Assembly: GCA_028292265.1 (NCBI GenBank)
Contig: JAQGMR010000058.1
Coordinates: forward strand, 1-64,000
Reading direction: 5' to 3'
Source: Herminiimonas sp.
GTDB taxonomy: Bacteria; Pseudomonadota; Gammaproteobacteria; Burkholderiales; Burkholderiaceae_D
DNA length: 64,000 bases
This document shows positions 9,503 to 19,153 of this stretch, piece after piece; the stretch's first letter is position 1, and each line of letters opens with the position of its first letter. Under the pieces are notes generated by a model. That model was not told the origin of the DNA and ran no database searches. It saw only the letters and a list, made by a program, of their open reading frames with translations. Position numbers and translations under genes: made by a program.

Positions 9503-10423
9503 ATGCTCACATTCCAACAAATCATTCTCACGCTACAGCAATACTGGGACGCGCAAGGCTGCGCGCTGCTGCAGCCCTACGACATGGAAGTTGGCGCCGG
9601 CACCTCACATACCGCAACCTTCCTGCGCGCCATCGGCCCCGAACCGTGGCGCGCCGCCTATGTCCAGCCGTCCCGCCGCCCCAAGGACGGACGCTATGGC
9701 GAAAATCCGAATCGCATGCAGCATTACTACCAATACCAGGTGGTGCTGAAGCCCGCCCCGGAAAACATCATCGACCTGTATCTCGGATCGCTCCGGGCGC
9801 TCGGCCTCGACCTGAAGCAGAACGACGTGCGTTTCGTCGAAGACGACTGGGAGAACCCAACGCTCGGCGCCTGGGGCCTAGGCTGGGAAGTCTGGCTGAA
9901 CGGCATGGAAGTAACGCAGTTCACTTATTTCCAGCAAGTCGGCGGCCTGGATTGCAAGCCAGTCCTCGGCGAGATCACCTACGGCATTGAGCGGCTCGCG
10001 ATGTACCTGCAGGGCGCGGAGAATGTGTACGACCTGATCTGGACCGAGTGGGAAGAACACGGTGTCAAGAAGCGCCTGACTTACGGCGACGTGTTCCATC
10101 AAAACGAGGTTGAGCAATCGACCTACAACTTCGAGCATTCCAACGCCGAGTTCCTGTTCTCGCTGTTTTCCAGCTATGAATCCGAAGCGAAGCGCCTGCT
10201 GGAAGTACCGGTGACGTTGCCCGCATACGAGATGATCCTGAAGGCCGCGCACACCTTCAATCTGCTTGATGCGCGCGGCGCGATTTCGGTCACGGAGCGC
10301 GCCGCCTACATCGGCCGCATCCGCAATCTTTCCCGCGCCGTAGCGCAGGCTTACTACGCCTCACGCGAGCAGCTCGGCTTTCCCATGTGCGGAAGTGGTA
10401 ACGACAGCCAGCGCGCCGCGTGA
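9503..10423 (+). CDS. glyQ: Glycine--tRNA ligase alpha subunit
   Basis: The catalytic subunit of the bacterial alpha2beta2 glycyl-tRNA synthetase, 306 residues, the usual size. It begins with the family hallmark [19 protein letters not shown]. Class II features include [13 protein letters not shown], the [19 protein letters not shown] segment and the [13 protein letters not shown] region. Its partner glyS starts 69 nt downstream on the same strand. Confidence 0.98.
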   Translation: MLTFQQIILTLQQYWDAQGCALLQPYDMEVGAGTSHTATFLRAIGPEPWRAAYVQPSRRPKDGRYGENPNRMQHYYQYQVVLKPAPENIIDLYLGSLRALGLDLKQNDVRFVEDDWENPTLGAWGLGWEVWLNGMEVTQFTYFQQVGGLDCKPVLGEITYGIERLAMYLQGAENVYDLIWTEWEEHGVKKRLTYGDVFHQNEVEQSTYNFEHSNAEFLFSLFSSYESEAKRLLEVPVTLPAYEMILKAAHTFNLLDARGAISVTERAAYIGRIRNLSRAVAQAYYASREQLGFPMCGSGNDSQRAA

Positions 10424-10492
10424 TGACAGGGCCGCGTTATTAGGGCCACTCTCAGCGCAGCATATGAAACACGTAGACCAATACACAAAAAA

Positions 10493-12595
10493 ATGAATCA
10501 GACCCTGCTCGTCGAGCTGCTTACCGAAGAATTGCCGCCGAAGGCGCTGGCCAAACTCGGAGAGGCCTTTTCCGCTGGCATGCTCAGCGCACTGAAGGCG
10601 CGCAACTTCGTGGATGCTGACGCAGGCGCAACGTCCTATGCGACACCGCGCAGGCTGGCCGTCTCCATCACCAGCGTGCGCGCCGCGTCACCTGACCGTT
10701 CGATCCGCGAGAAAGTGCTGCCCGTTTCGGTGGCATTGGATGCTCAAGGCAATCCGACAGCGCCACTGCAGAAGAAACTCGCCGCGTTGGCGTCGGCCAC
10801 CGGCGGCAAGCCGATCGAGCTGGCCGCATTGGAGCGAGCGCAAGATGGCAAGACGGAGAGCTTCTTCCATACCTATACGGCGCCCGGTTCGTCGCTTGTC
10901 GCCGGCTTGCAGGCAGCGCTGGAAGAAACGATCGGCAAGCTGCCCATCCCCAAGCTGATGAGTTATCAGCGTCCGGACGGCACAACGGTACAGTTCGTGC
11001 GGCCTGTTCATAAACTGATGGCGCTGCATGGCGCAAGCGTGGTGCCAATCACCGCGCTCGGGCTGCAGGCCGATCGCGTGACGCTCGGTCATCGCTTTCT
11101 TTCGAGAGGCGATTTGCGCATCGCCGATGCCGAAAGCTATGCGGCAACGCTGGCAGAGGGCAAAGTTATCGCGAGCTTTTCCGTCCGCAAGGAAAAGATC
11201 CGCGCCGCCCTGAAGGAGCAAGCGGGCGACGACAGTATCCTGATGCCCGAAGCCCTGCTTGATGAGGTCACCGCACTGGTTGAATGGCCAGCCGTCTACA
11301 CCTGCAACTTCGAAAGCCAGTTCCTGTCGGTTCCACAGGAATGCCTGATCCTGACGATGCAGACCAACCAGAAATATTTCGCATTGACCGACAAGTCGGG
11401 ACGGCTGCGTTCTCGCTTCCTGATTGTGTCCAACATCGCAACGGACCAGCCGCGCCACATCATCGAAGGCAACGAACGCGTGGTGCGCCCACGCTTGTCC
11501 GACGCAAAATTTTTCTTCGAGCAGGATCAGAAAAAACGCCTCGAGGATCGCATCCCCGGACTCGCCAGCGTGGTGTACCACAACAAGCTCGGCACTCAGG
11601 GTGAGCGCAGCCTGCGCGTGCGCACGCTTGCATCCCTGATCGCGCTTGCCAGCGGCAGCGATGCGCACGGTGAAGCGCTGGCGCAGCGCGCGGCAAGCCT
11701 CGCCAAGACCGATCTGCTAACCGATATGGTCGGCGAGTTCCCTGAACTGCAAGGCATCATGGGCACTTACTATGCGCGCCACGATGGCGAGCCGGAGGAA
11801 GTGGCGCTTGCGATTTCCGAGCATTACCAGCCGCGCTTTGCCGGCGACGCATTACCGGTCACGGCAACCGGCGCCACGGTCGCCATGGCGGACAAGCTTG
11901 AAATCCTGGTCGGCATTTGGGGCATTGGTTTGCAACCCACTGGCGATCGTGATCCGTTCGCGCTGCGTCGCCATGCGCTCGGCGTTTTGCGCATGCTGAT
12001 CGAAAAGCGCTTGCCGCTTTCGCTGCAACAGTTGCTGAGCGATGCGTCGCAACTGTTTGCTGGCAACGCAAACTTCAAGGACCCGATTGCAGACGTCACC
12101 AGCTTTCTGCATGACCGCCTGCGCGGCTTGCTGCGCGAGCGCGGTTTCCAGCCGAACGAAATCGAAGCCGTGGTCGCCCAGCAGCCAGACCGGCTCGACA
12201 ACATTGTCGAGCGCCTCGAAGCCGTGCGCGCCTTCGCCGCCCTGCCAGAAGCCGAAGCGCTGGCTGCCGCCAACAAGCGCATCACCAACATCCTGAAGAA
12301 AGCCGAAGGCCAGGTTGGCATGGTGCGGCCCGCACTGCTGCACGAAGACGCCGAGAAGGCACTGAACGCCGGCATGGCGCGATTGGCGCCGCAAGTTGAA
12401 GCAGCCTTCGTGGCCGGCGACTTTACTGGCACACTCAAGGCGCTGTCTGTGCTGCGTGATGACGTCGACCGTTTCTTCAACGATGTGATGGTGATGGCCG
12501 AAGACCCGGCATTGCGGGCCAACCGCATTGCCCTGCTTTCAGCCTTGCATGGCATGATGAATCGCGTTGCCGATATATCGCGGCTCGCGGCATGA
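10493..12595 (+). CDS. glyS: Glycine--tRNA ligase beta subunit
   Basis: The tRNA-binding subunit of heterotetrameric glycyl-tRNA synthetase, 700 residues. It starts [15 protein letters not shown], contains TNQKYFAL and [15 protein letters not shown] as in the family, an HD-like central region, and a C-terminal anticodon-binding DALR-type domain ending [13 protein letters not shown]. It is co-directional with glyQ and forms one functional enzyme with it. Confidence 0.98.
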   Translation: MNQTLLVELLTEELPPKALAKLGEAFSAGMLSALKARNFVDADAGATSYATPRRLAVSITSVRAASPDRSIREKVLPVSVALDAQGNPTAPLQKKLAALASATGGKPIELAALERAQDGKTESFFHTYTAPGSSLVAGLQAALEETIGKLPIPKLMSYQRPDGTTVQFVRPVHKLMALHGASVVPITALGLQADRVTLGHRFLSRGDLRIADAESYAATLAEGKVIASFSVRKEKIRAALKEQAGDDSILMPEALLDEVTALVEWPAVYTCNFESQFLSVPQECLILTMQTNQKYFALTDKSGRLRSRFLIVSNIATDQPRHIIEGNERVVRPRLSDAKFFFEQDQKKRLEDRIPGLASVVYHNKLGTQGERSLRVRTLASLIALASGSDAHGEALAQRAASLAKTDLLTDMVGEFPELQGIMGTYYARHDGEPEEVALAISEHYQPRFAGDALPVTATGATVAMADKLEILVGIWGIGLQPTGDRDPFALRRHALGVLRMLIEKRLPLSLQQLLSDASQLFAGNANFKDPIADVTSFLHDRLRGLLRERGFQPNEIEAVVAQQPDRLDNIVERLEAVRAFAALPEAEALAAANKRITNILKKAEGQVGMVRPALLHEDAEKALNAGMARLAPQVEAAFVAGDFTGTLKALSVLRDDVDRFFNDVMVMAEDPALRANRIALLSALHGMMNRVADISRLAA

Positions 12596-12624
12596 AGCAG
12601 TAACGGCCTGGACCAGCCCATCCG

Positions 12625-13314
12625 ATGAAACTAGTCATTCTTGACCGCGACGGTGTGATCAATCAGGATTCCGATCACTTTATCAAGTCCCCGGACGAAT
12701 GGATACCGATCGAAGGGTCGCTTGAGGCGATCGCGCGGCTGAACCGGGCCGGCTACTCGGTCGTGATTGCCACCAATCAGTCGGGCCTTGCACGCGGGCT
12801 TTTCGACATCCTTGCCTTGAATGCGATTCACCAGAAGCTGCATCGGGCGGCACAGCAAGTTGGCGCGGACATCGCGGCGATTTTCTTTTGTCCGCATGCG
12901 GCGGACGACAATTGCGACTGCCGCAAGCCGAAGCCCGGCATGCTGCAAAATATTGCGCGACGCTTTGAGTTGAGCCTCAAGGGCGTTGTCACCGTGGGCG
13001 ATTCGCTCCGTGATTTGCAGGCCGGCTTTGTAGTTGGATGCGTACCCTGCCTTGTGTTGACCGGCAAGGGCGAGAAGACCCGCGCCAAGGGCGGCCTGCC
13101 GCCCGGGACTAAAATATTCCCTGATCTCTTCGCCGTCGTCGACGATTTGCTGCGCGATGTCGGCCCGGCCGATTCCGCGCTGGATGCAGAATCCAGTGCG
13201 CGGTCGGATGACCATTTCGGCGCACCGGCCGATGCGCAGCCTGATCCACGAACTAGAGCACGATCCAACGTCTCGCCCCACGCCAGATCCGATACCCGTC
13301 GCAAGCTTCCCTGA
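12625..13314 (+). CDS. gmhB: D-glycero-beta-D-manno-heptose 1,7-bisphosphate 7-phosphatase
   Basis: A HAD-superfamily phosphatase of the GmhB type, which removes the 7-phosphate during ADP-heptose synthesis for the LPS core. The nucleophile/acid pair is D7/D9 (LDRDGVIN). The second motif is ATNQSG and the later Asp motif is VGDSLRDLQA. A zinc-binding cluster reads CPH...CDCRKPKPG at about 89-105. The catalytic fold ends near residue 180. A further roughly 45 residues are polar, Asp/Ser/Arg/Pro-rich and look disordered, which is unusual for the family. It is followed after 17 nt by plsC. Confidence 0.92.
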   Translation: MKLVILDRDGVINQDSDHFIKSPDEWIPIEGSLEAIARLNRAGYSVVIATNQSGLARGLFDILALNAIHQKLHRAAQQVGADIAAIFFCPHAADDNCDCRKPKPGMLQNIARRFELSLKGVVTVGDSLRDLQAGFVVGCVPCLVLTGKGEKTRAKGGLPPGTKIFPDLFAVVDDLLRDVGPADSALDAESSARSDDHFGAPADAQPDPRTRARSNVSPHARSDTRRKLP

Positions 13315-13331
13315 GACCAAAAACCAATCCC

Positions 13332-14084
13332 ATGCTCTTTCTTCGCTCGCTGATTTTTGCCGTACTCGTCGCCGCTATCACCGTGGTGTGGGCGATCCTG
13401 TGCTTCGGCTTTGCGCCCTTGCCTTATGCGAAGCGTTACTACCTCACCTCGCGCTGGAACGCGATGGTGATCTGGGCAGCGCGCGTCATCTGCGGCATCC
13501 GCTATGAAGTGCGCGGCATGGAGAATTTGCCCGACAGTCCGGCAGTGGTGTTGTCCAAACATCAGTCGGCGTGGGAAACGATTTTCTATTTACTGATCAT
13601 GCCGCGGCCGCTGGTATTCGTATTCAAGAAGTCGCTGACCTATATTCCGTTTTTTGGGTGGGGCATTGCGCTCCTGCGCATGATCCCCATTGACCGCAGC
13701 AAGGGTCGGGACGCCATGGCGCAGATTGTCGAGTCCGGTCGCAAGCGCCTGGCGGACGGTCAGTGGGTCATCATGTTCCCGGAAGGCACCCGCATTCCGG
13801 TCGGACAAGCAGGCAAATACAAGGTTGGCGGCCCGCGTCTTGCGGTTGAAACAAACACAGTCGTGGTGCCAATCGCGGTGAACTCTGGCGAGTGCTGGCA
13901 GAAGAATTCCTTCATCAAGAAACCTGGGTTGATCACGGTATCGATCGGCAAGCCGATCTCGCCGGAGGGATTGACAGCGCCAGCCTTACTCGCAAAGGTG
14001 GAAAGCTGGATAGAATCTGAAATGCGGGTTATTTCGCCTGCTGTGTACGCCAACGCCAACCTGCAACCTGCCGCAAACATTTGA
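13332..14084 (+). CDS. plsC: 1-acyl-sn-glycerol-3-phosphate acyltransferase
   Basis: A PlsC-family membrane acyltransferase of 250 residues that makes phosphatidic acid from lysophosphatidic acid. An N-terminal membrane helix (6-28) precedes the catalytic block. Motif I is HQSAWE (H77, with Glu82 in place of the usual Asp in HX4D). Motif III is FPEGTR (149-154), and VVPIAVNSG forms motif IV. The HX4E variant conserves acidity. It overlaps the following gene by 4 nt (TTGA). Confidence 0.92.
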   Translation: MLFLRSLIFAVLVAAITVVWAILCFGFAPLPYAKRYYLTSRWNAMVIWAARVICGIRYEVRGMENLPDSPAVVLSKHQSAWETIFYLLIMPRPLVFVFKKSLTYIPFFGWGIALLRMIPIDRSKGRDAMAQIVESGRKRLADGQWVIMFPEGTRIPVGQAGKYKVGGPRLAVETNTVVVPIAVNSGECWQKNSFIKKPGLITVSIGKPISPEGLTAPALLAKVESWIESEMRVISPAVYANANLQPAANI

Positions 14085-15007
14085 AAAAACTGCTACGACA
14101 GAACACGCCAGATCCGCGCCAGCTACCGCTGCAACTGGATTTATTTGTGGGCGGGAGCGCATCTCCGCCGCTGCCTGCCACGGACGTGAAAGCGGTTGCA
14201 GCTTCACCCTCCCCTTCCGCGCCGACGCCGTCGGTCCTTGCAAAGCCACCCGCCGTGCGACAGCCTGGCGCTCGCCGTATCCAGCTTGGCGAGCAGGTGC
14301 TGGACTACATCCTGCTGCGGTCCCGCCGCCGTTCGATTGGCTTTGTGATCGATGACGAAGGGCTGCGGATTACCGCGCCGCGCTGGGTGACGCTGGCAGA
14401 CATCGATAGCGCCATCCGGGAAAAGCAGCGCTGGATTTTTGCGAAACTCAACGAGCGGCGCCAGCGATCCGCCCGCCGCATGCAACCGCAGATGCAGTGG
14501 CGCGATGGTGCTACTCTGCCTTTCCTCGGCAAGGAAATAAGCCTTCGCCTCGCTGCGGCGGCCGGCGCCGAACAGCTGACGGAGCACGGAATCGCCTATG
14601 ACGAATCTGAGCGCCAGCTGTTGATCTGGCTACCCCCGGAAGCCGGAGAGCAGCAGATCCGTGACCGCGTGCTTGGATGGCTGCAAAGCGAAGCAAGGCG
14701 CCTCTTTGCAGAGCGGCTTCCGGTCTATGCCGAAAAGCTTGGCGTGCGTTTTCATTCGTTCCGCCTCACTTCGGCGAAAACGCAGTGGGGTTCCTGTACA
14801 GCCGATGGAAAAATTCGCTTGAACTGGCGCCTGATGCATTTTGCGCTGGAGCAGATCGATTACGTCATAGCGCATGAACTGGCACACCTGCGCGAGATGA
14901 ACCACAGCCCGCGCTTCTGGGCCACGGTGCAATCGGTGTTCCCGGACTTCGACGTGGCGCGCAAGGCGCTGCGAGATCACGGGCCGGAGACGTTGCCGGC
15001 GTTCTGA
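14081..15007 (+). CDS. YgjP-like (DUF45/M48-type) metallopeptidase family protein
   Basis: A 308-residue protein whose C-terminal half is the YgjP/WLM-like zinc metallopeptidase domain. It contains SAKTQWGSC and the zinc motif HELAHLREMNHSPRFW (H265, E266, H269, with a further ligand candidate H275). The N-terminal 85 residues are Pro/Ala-rich and poorly conserved in type. The start is a TTG overlapping the plsC stop codon as TTGA, with no in-frame ATG nearby. Members of this family have no firmly established physiological substrate. It ends the + strand run begun at 3311. Confidence 0.85.
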   Translation: MKKLLRQNTPDPRQLPLQLDLFVGGSASPPLPATDVKAVAASPSPSAPTPSVLAKPPAVRQPGARRIQLGEQVLDYILLRSRRRSIGFVIDDEGLRITAPRWVTLADIDSAIREKQRWIFAKLNERRQRSARRMQPQMQWRDGATLPFLGKEISLRLAAAAGAEQLTEHGIAYDESERQLLIWLPPEAGEQQIRDRVLGWLQSEARRLFAERLPVYAEKLGVRFHSFRLTSAKTQWGSCTADGKIRLNWRLMHFALEQIDYVIAHELAHLREMNHSPRFWATVQSVFPDFDVARKALRDHGPETLPAF

Positions 15008-15047
15008 GTGCCAAGCGTGACGGTCTGGCGGCGGCCGCAGCAGGCGA

Positions 15048-15434
15048 CTACTCCTTGCGCTGGATGAGTTCTACCTTGTAGCCGTCCGGATCGGTCACGA
15101 AGGCAATCACGGTAGTGCCACCCTTCACCGGGCCCGCTTCGCGCGTCACATTTCCACCGGCTGAGCGGACTGCGTCGCAGGCCTTGGCGGCATCATCGAC
15201 GCCGATGGCAATATGGCCGTAGGCGGTGCCCATCTCATAGCTGTCGACCCCATAGTTATAGGTCAACTCCAGTTCGGCATGGTCGGGGTTATTACCGTAG
15301 CCAACGAACGCCAGCGTGTACTTGTATTCCGGGTTTTCGGTTTTTCGCAGCAGCTTCATCCCGAGAACGCTTGTGTAGAAATCGATGGACCGCTGAAGGT
15401 CCCCCACACGCAACATGGTATGCAGGATGCGCAT
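15048..15434 (-). CDS. gloA: Lactoylglutathione lyase (glyoxalase I)
   Basis: The Ni/Zn glyoxalase I that converts the methylglyoxal-glutathione hemithioacetal to S-lactoylglutathione in the cytosol. Length is 128 residues with two beta-alpha-beta-beta-beta modules. The metal ligands H5, E56, H74 and E122 all fall at the positions known for the E. coli enzyme. The gene is alone on the - strand, tail-to-tail with the 14081 gene. Confidence 0.96.
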   Translation of the reverse strand: MRILHTMLRVGDLQRSIDFYTSVLGMKLLRKTENPEYKYTLAFVGYGNNPDHAELELTYNYGVDSYEMGTAYGHIAIGVDDAAKACDAVRSAGGNVTREAGPVKGGTTVIAFVTDPDGYKVELIQRKE

Positions 15435-15762
15435 AAAAATCCTTGTAAGGTTGAGTTGGAACGGCTGATTTTATGCCGATGCGGTACTTCCTGCCGACCG
15501 GACCGCGCACCTGCTCGCGACCTCAGTAATTGACAGAGAGCCGCTTATTGTATACATTGGCATACACTTGGTCGAGCCGACTTTCGCGGCACCTTGGGCG
15601 GCTGACTCTTTCGTCACTCCATCGATTTCGCTGCGCCGAAGCGCCTTCATTGATGGCCGTGCGGCGTGCCTCGCTCTCCACGATCCACACATACCCGGCA
15701 GGCGACTGCAAGGCCGCCCAAGGTTTATTTTCAATCTATCTACGAATAACAAAAGTCAACGC
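15435..15762. other. gloA-tcuA divergent intergenic region
   Basis: 328 nt holding a candidate tcu promoter and operator at 15530-15567. If that promoter is used, the leader before tcuA is about 200 nt. An open frame through the leader runs into tcuA but lacks family similarity upstream of 15763. Confidence 0.5.
15530..15567 (+). promoter_or_regulatory. Candidate tcu promoter with overlapping GntR-type operator
   Basis: A perfect TTGACA (15530-15535) is followed after 15 bp by TATACA (15551-15556). The -10 sits inside the 8-bp palindrome TGTATACA (15549-15556), and a related half-site GCATACAC lies at 15560-15567. Short palindromes with GT...AC arms are typical operators of FCD-subfamily GntR regulators, and such a regulator is encoded at 18332-19024. 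Operator assignment is an inference. Confidence 0.45.
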
Positions 15763-17148
15763 ATGTTCTCTGAAACCTATGACGTGTTGGTGCTCGGCGG
15801 CGGCAATGCTGCCTTGTGCGCGGCATTGACCGCCCGGGAAGCCGGCGCATCGGTCCTGGTTCTGGAAAGCGCCACGCGCCACATGCGCGGCGGTAACAGC
15901 CGTCACACCCGAAACATCCGCTGCATGCACGATGCCCCGGCCGATGTGCTGACCGATGCCTATCCTGAAGAAGAGTATTGGCAAGACCTGTTGAAGGTCA
16001 CCGCCGGGCAGACCAATGAAGAACTGGCGCGCCTGGTGATTCGGGAATCGGCCGACTGTCGCGACTGGATGCGGCAGTACGGGGTGCGCTTCCAGCCGTC
16101 GCTGACCGGGACACTGCATCTGTCGCGCACCAACGCGTTCTTCCTCGGTGGCGGCAAGGCGCTCGTCAACAGCTACTATCACCACGCGGAACGTGTCGGC
16201 GTGGCGATCGCCTACGACGCGGAAGTCGTTGGCCTGGACATCGTGGATGGCGTATTCCGCGGCGCCAGCGTGCAGGTTGAAGGCGCGCTGCACAAGGTGC
16301 GAGCCCGAACCGTGGTCGCGGCCGCTGGGGGATTTGAATCCAACCTGGCCTGGCTGCGCGAGGCATGGGGCCCGACCGCGGACAACTTCCTGATCCGCGG
16401 CACGCCCTACAACATGGGCAAGGTGCTGCGCCAGTTGATCGACGCCGAAGCCGAGACTATCGGCGATCCGACTCAATGCCATGCGGTGGCAATCGATGCA
16501 CGGTCGCCTAAATTCGATGGCGGGATTATCACGCGGGTCGACAGCGTTTCACTTGGCATCGTGGTCAATCGACATGCCGAACGCTTCTACGACGAAGGTG
16601 AGGATTTCTGGCCGAAGCGCTATGCAATCTGGGGTCGCCTTATCGCCGGCCAGCCAGACCAGATCGGCTACTCCGTTGTCGACGCCAAGGCGATCGGCAA
16701 GTTCATGCCGCCGGTATTCCCGCCGATCCAGGCCAATTCCATCGCTGAACTGGCCGCCAAGCTGGAACTCGATCCTGCTGCGCTTGAAAAAACCGTACGA
16801 GAGTTCAATGCCGCCGTCGTTCCTGGCGACTTCGACCATGCGGTGCTCGACAACTGCGTCACGCAAAATATCACGCCGCCGAAAACGCATTGGGCGTGTG
16901 CCATTGACACCGCGCCGTTCTATGCCTACCCGCTGCGGCCCGGCATCACCTTCACCTATCTCGGGGTAAAGGTCGATGCCAACGCGAGGGTGCGCATGAA
17001 GAACGGGCAATTCGCAGAAAACATTTTTGCAGCAGGAGAAATCATGGCTGGCAACGTGCTGGGCAAGGGCTATATCGCCGGAATTGGCATGACGATCGGT
17101 ACGGCCTTTGGCCGCATCGCTGGCCGGGAGGCTGCACGGCATGCATGA
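15763..17148 (+). CDS. tcuA: FAD-dependent tricarballylate dehydrogenase TcuA
   Basis: A flavoprotein of the fumarate-reductase/succinate-dehydrogenase flavoprotein family, 461 residues, that oxidises tricarballylate to cis-aconitate. The FAD-binding motif is VLVLGGGNAALCAAL (9-23). RGGNSRHTRNIRCMHDAP and AYPEEEYWQDLLKVT are strongly TcuA-like. The C-terminus has the GEIMAGNVLGKGYIAGIGMTIGTAFGRIAG flavin segment. The ATG at 15763 immediately precedes the dinucleotide fold. It overlaps tcuB by 8 nt. The substrate is inferred from the family and from pairing with tcuB. Confidence 0.9.
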   Translation: MFSETYDVLVLGGGNAALCAALTAREAGASVLVLESATRHMRGGNSRHTRNIRCMHDAPADVLTDAYPEEEYWQDLLKVTAGQTNEELARLVIRESADCRDWMRQYGVRFQPSLTGTLHLSRTNAFFLGGGKALVNSYYHHAERVGVAIAYDAEVVGLDIVDGVFRGASVQVEGALHKVRARTVVAAAGGFESNLAWLREAWGPTADNFLIRGTPYNMGKVLRQLIDAEAETIGDPTQCHAVAIDARSPKFDGGIITRVDSVSLGIVVNRHAERFYDEGEDFWPKRYAIWGRLIAGQPDQIGYSVVDAKAIGKFMPPVFPPIQANSIAELAAKLELDPAALEKTVREFNAAVVPGDFDHAVLDNCVTQNITPPKTHWACAIDTAPFYAYPLRPGITFTYLGVKVDANARVRMKNGQFAENIFAAGEIMAGNVLGKGYIAGIGMTIGTAFGRIAGREAARHA

Positions 17149-18322
17149 GCTTGAAGTGAACAGGCCGGATGCAACCCGCAAGCTGGACCGCTCCCGCAAG
17201 ACAATTCCCATTGCACTGGTAGAGGAAGGCCAGCGCATGATGAGCATCTGTAACGCCTGCCGTTATTGCGAAGGCTATTGCGCTGTGTTCCCGGCGCTCG
17301 AGCGCCGGTTGAGCTTTGCCGAAAGCGACCTGAATTATCTGGCGAATCTGTGCCACAACTGCGGCGCGTGCTATACCGCCTGCCAGTACTCTCCGCCCCA
17401 TGAATTCAACCTGAACCTGCCGCGACTCCTCGCGGAGATACGGGTTGAGACCTACGAAAAATATTCCTGGCCCTCGAGGTTCGGCGCGCTGTTCAGGCGC
17501 AACGGTCTGTTTGTTGCGCTCGGCGCGTCCGTTGCCGTTGCGCTGGCGCTGTTGCTCGCGGTGATGCTGGTCGCGCCGGGCCAAGTGCTGCGAGCCCACT
17601 CTGTCGCGGAAGGCAGCTTTTACGCACTGGTCCCGCACAACGTCATGGCCAGCATTTTTGGTGTGGCCGGCATCCTGATCCTGGTTGCCATGCTGGCGGG
17701 CTTCGCCTCGTTCTGGGACGACATGCATGAATCGTTCGCTGACCTGGGTCGCCCGTTTGCCTTGCGCGAGGCCTTTTCCAGCGCGGCGCAATTGCGCTAT
17801 CTCGATGGCGGCGGCGAGGGATGCCCCGCGCCGGGAGACCAACCCTCGTTTGCTCGCCGCAACTTCCACCACCTGACCGCCTATGGCTTCCTGCTGTGCT
17901 TTGCTGCGACCAGCGTCGCGACGATCTATCACTATGTGTTTGGATGGGAAGCGCCGTACCCGCTGTTGAGCCTGCCGGTGATACTTGGCACGCTGGGCGG
18001 CATTGGCCTCTTGATCGGGCCGGTCGGATTGCTGGCGCTAAAACTGCGCCGCAATCCCGCCATGAACGATCCGAAGCAAACCGGCATGGATGTCGCCTTT
18101 TTGGTACTGCTGTTCGCGGCCGGGTTATCGGGCTTGCTGTTGCTCGCGTTGCGTGAAAATGCGATCATGGGACCGCTTCTGGCGCTGCATCTCGGCATTG
18201 TCATGGGGCTCTTCATTTCGCTCCCCTATGGCAAATTTGTGCACGGTATTTACCGCTTCGGCGCGCTGGTGCGCTATGCCCTGGAACGACGCCGACCAGG
18301 GCTGGCCCTGCCTTCTGACTAA
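17141..18322 (+). CDS. tcuB: Tricarballylate utilization protein TcuB (Fe-S membrane electron carrier)
   Basis: A 393-residue protein that re-oxidises TcuA FADH2 and passes electrons to the membrane. Two 4Fe-4S motifs lie near the N-terminus: C37, C40, C43, C47 and C71, C74, C77, C81. About six transmembrane helices follow from residue 120, including a His-containing helix set (HHLTAYGFLLCF) typical of the family. The ATG at 17141 overlaps the tcuA stop, implying coupled translation. A longer reading from 17108 is less likely. Confidence 0.9.
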   Translation: MHELEVNRPDATRKLDRSRKTIPIALVEEGQRMMSICNACRYCEGYCAVFPALERRLSFAESDLNYLANLCHNCGACYTACQYSPPHEFNLNLPRLLAEIRVETYEKYSWPSRFGALFRRNGLFVALGASVAVALALLLAVMLVAPGQVLRAHSVAEGSFYALVPHNVMASIFGVAGILILVAMLAGFASFWDDMHESFADLGRPFALREAFSSAAQLRYLDGGGEGCPAPGDQPSFARRNFHHLTAYGFLLCFAATSVATIYHYVFGWEAPYPLLSLPVILGTLGGIGLLIGPVGLLALKLRRNPAMNDPKQTGMDVAFLVLLFAAGLSGLLLLALRENAIMGPLLALHLGIVMGLFISLPYGKFVHGIYRFGALVRYALERRRPGLALPSD

Positions 18323-18331
18323 GTCTTTTCC

Positions 18332-19024
18332 ATGACGCGCTCCGCTACCCCGCCGCTCGCCGCATTCCAGCCTTCGCAGGTCGGGAATCTGTCGCGGGGC
18401 GAGCAGGCATACGGCCGGCTGCGCGATGCGATTCAGTCGGGCCAACTGCTGCCGGGCACGCGCTTGCGCGAGGTCGACGTGGCGCAGTGGCTCGGCATCA
18501 GCCGCACGCCGGTTCGTGAAGCACTGGCGCGACTGCTGGCGGAAGGTCTCGCTTTCAATGAATCACCGCGCGGCATGGTGGTGGCGGAGTTGGATCAGGC
18601 GGCCGTGAGCGAGCTCTATGTCATGCGCGAAAACCTCGAAGGCACCGCCGCAAACCTGGCCGCGCAGCATGCGTCGGCGATGGAAATAGATCTGCTGACC
18701 GAGATCGCCGCACGCGACCGTCGTGAAGGTGTGGACTCTGCCCAGCTGGCCCGCAACAACCGCCTGTTCCACGACACGCTCTACCGCAGCGCGCACAACC
18801 GCTTCCTCCTGAAGACCCTGGCCTCGCTGCATGAGTCGATGGCCCTGCTCGGCCAGACCACGCTATCGCTGCCAGGCCGTTCGTCGCATGCACTTAAGGA
18901 GCACGAAGAGATCGTTAGCGCGATTCGTGCGCGCGACTCCGCGCGGGCCGAAGCGGCTGCACGCGCGCACATCCGCGCGGCCTACCAGTCGCGTTTGCAG
19001 GTTCTGTTTGCAGGCACAGAATGA
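18332..19024 (+). CDS. GntR-family (FCD subfamily) transcriptional regulator
   Basis: A 230-residue regulator with an N-terminal winged helix-turn-helix (about 20-90, including GTRLREVDVAQWLGISRTPVREALARLLAEG) and an all-helical FCD ligand domain with a metal/ligand-binding His pattern (RLFHDTLY, HEEIVSAI). It is 9 nt downstream of tcuB and likely in the same transcript, so it probably controls the tcu genes in response to a tricarboxylate. Salmonella uses a LysR protein (TcuR) for this job, so the regulator class differs here. Confidence 0.88.
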   Translation: MTRSATPPLAAFQPSQVGNLSRGEQAYGRLRDAIQSGQLLPGTRLREVDVAQWLGISRTPVREALARLLAEGLAFNESPRGMVVAELDQAAVSELYVMRENLEGTAANLAAQHASAMEIDLLTEIAARDRREGVDSAQLARNNRLFHDTLYRSAHNRFLLKTLASLHESMALLGQTTLSLPGRSSHALKEHEEIVSAIRARDSARAEAAARAHIRAAYQSRLQVLFAGTE

Positions 19025-19153
19025 GGTCACACATATAGCCATGTTTTGAGGCCACGTCTACAGCGGGGTTTGCATTGGCGTCCCAAGCCGAAACCAGAAC
19101 CCTGTTTGAAGTCCCGATAAAAACCACGTTTGAAGTGCTGCAAGCCCCAACAG
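19025..19153. other. GntR-chrA spacer with short direct repeats
   Basis: 129 nt containing two copies of GTTTGAAGT about 25 bp apart and related GGTTTG sequence. No clear promoter or terminator. Confidence 0.3.

Noticed and set aside
10688..11668. Long - strand open frame opposite glyS
   Set aside because: Antisense to a complete glyS; no independent evidence.
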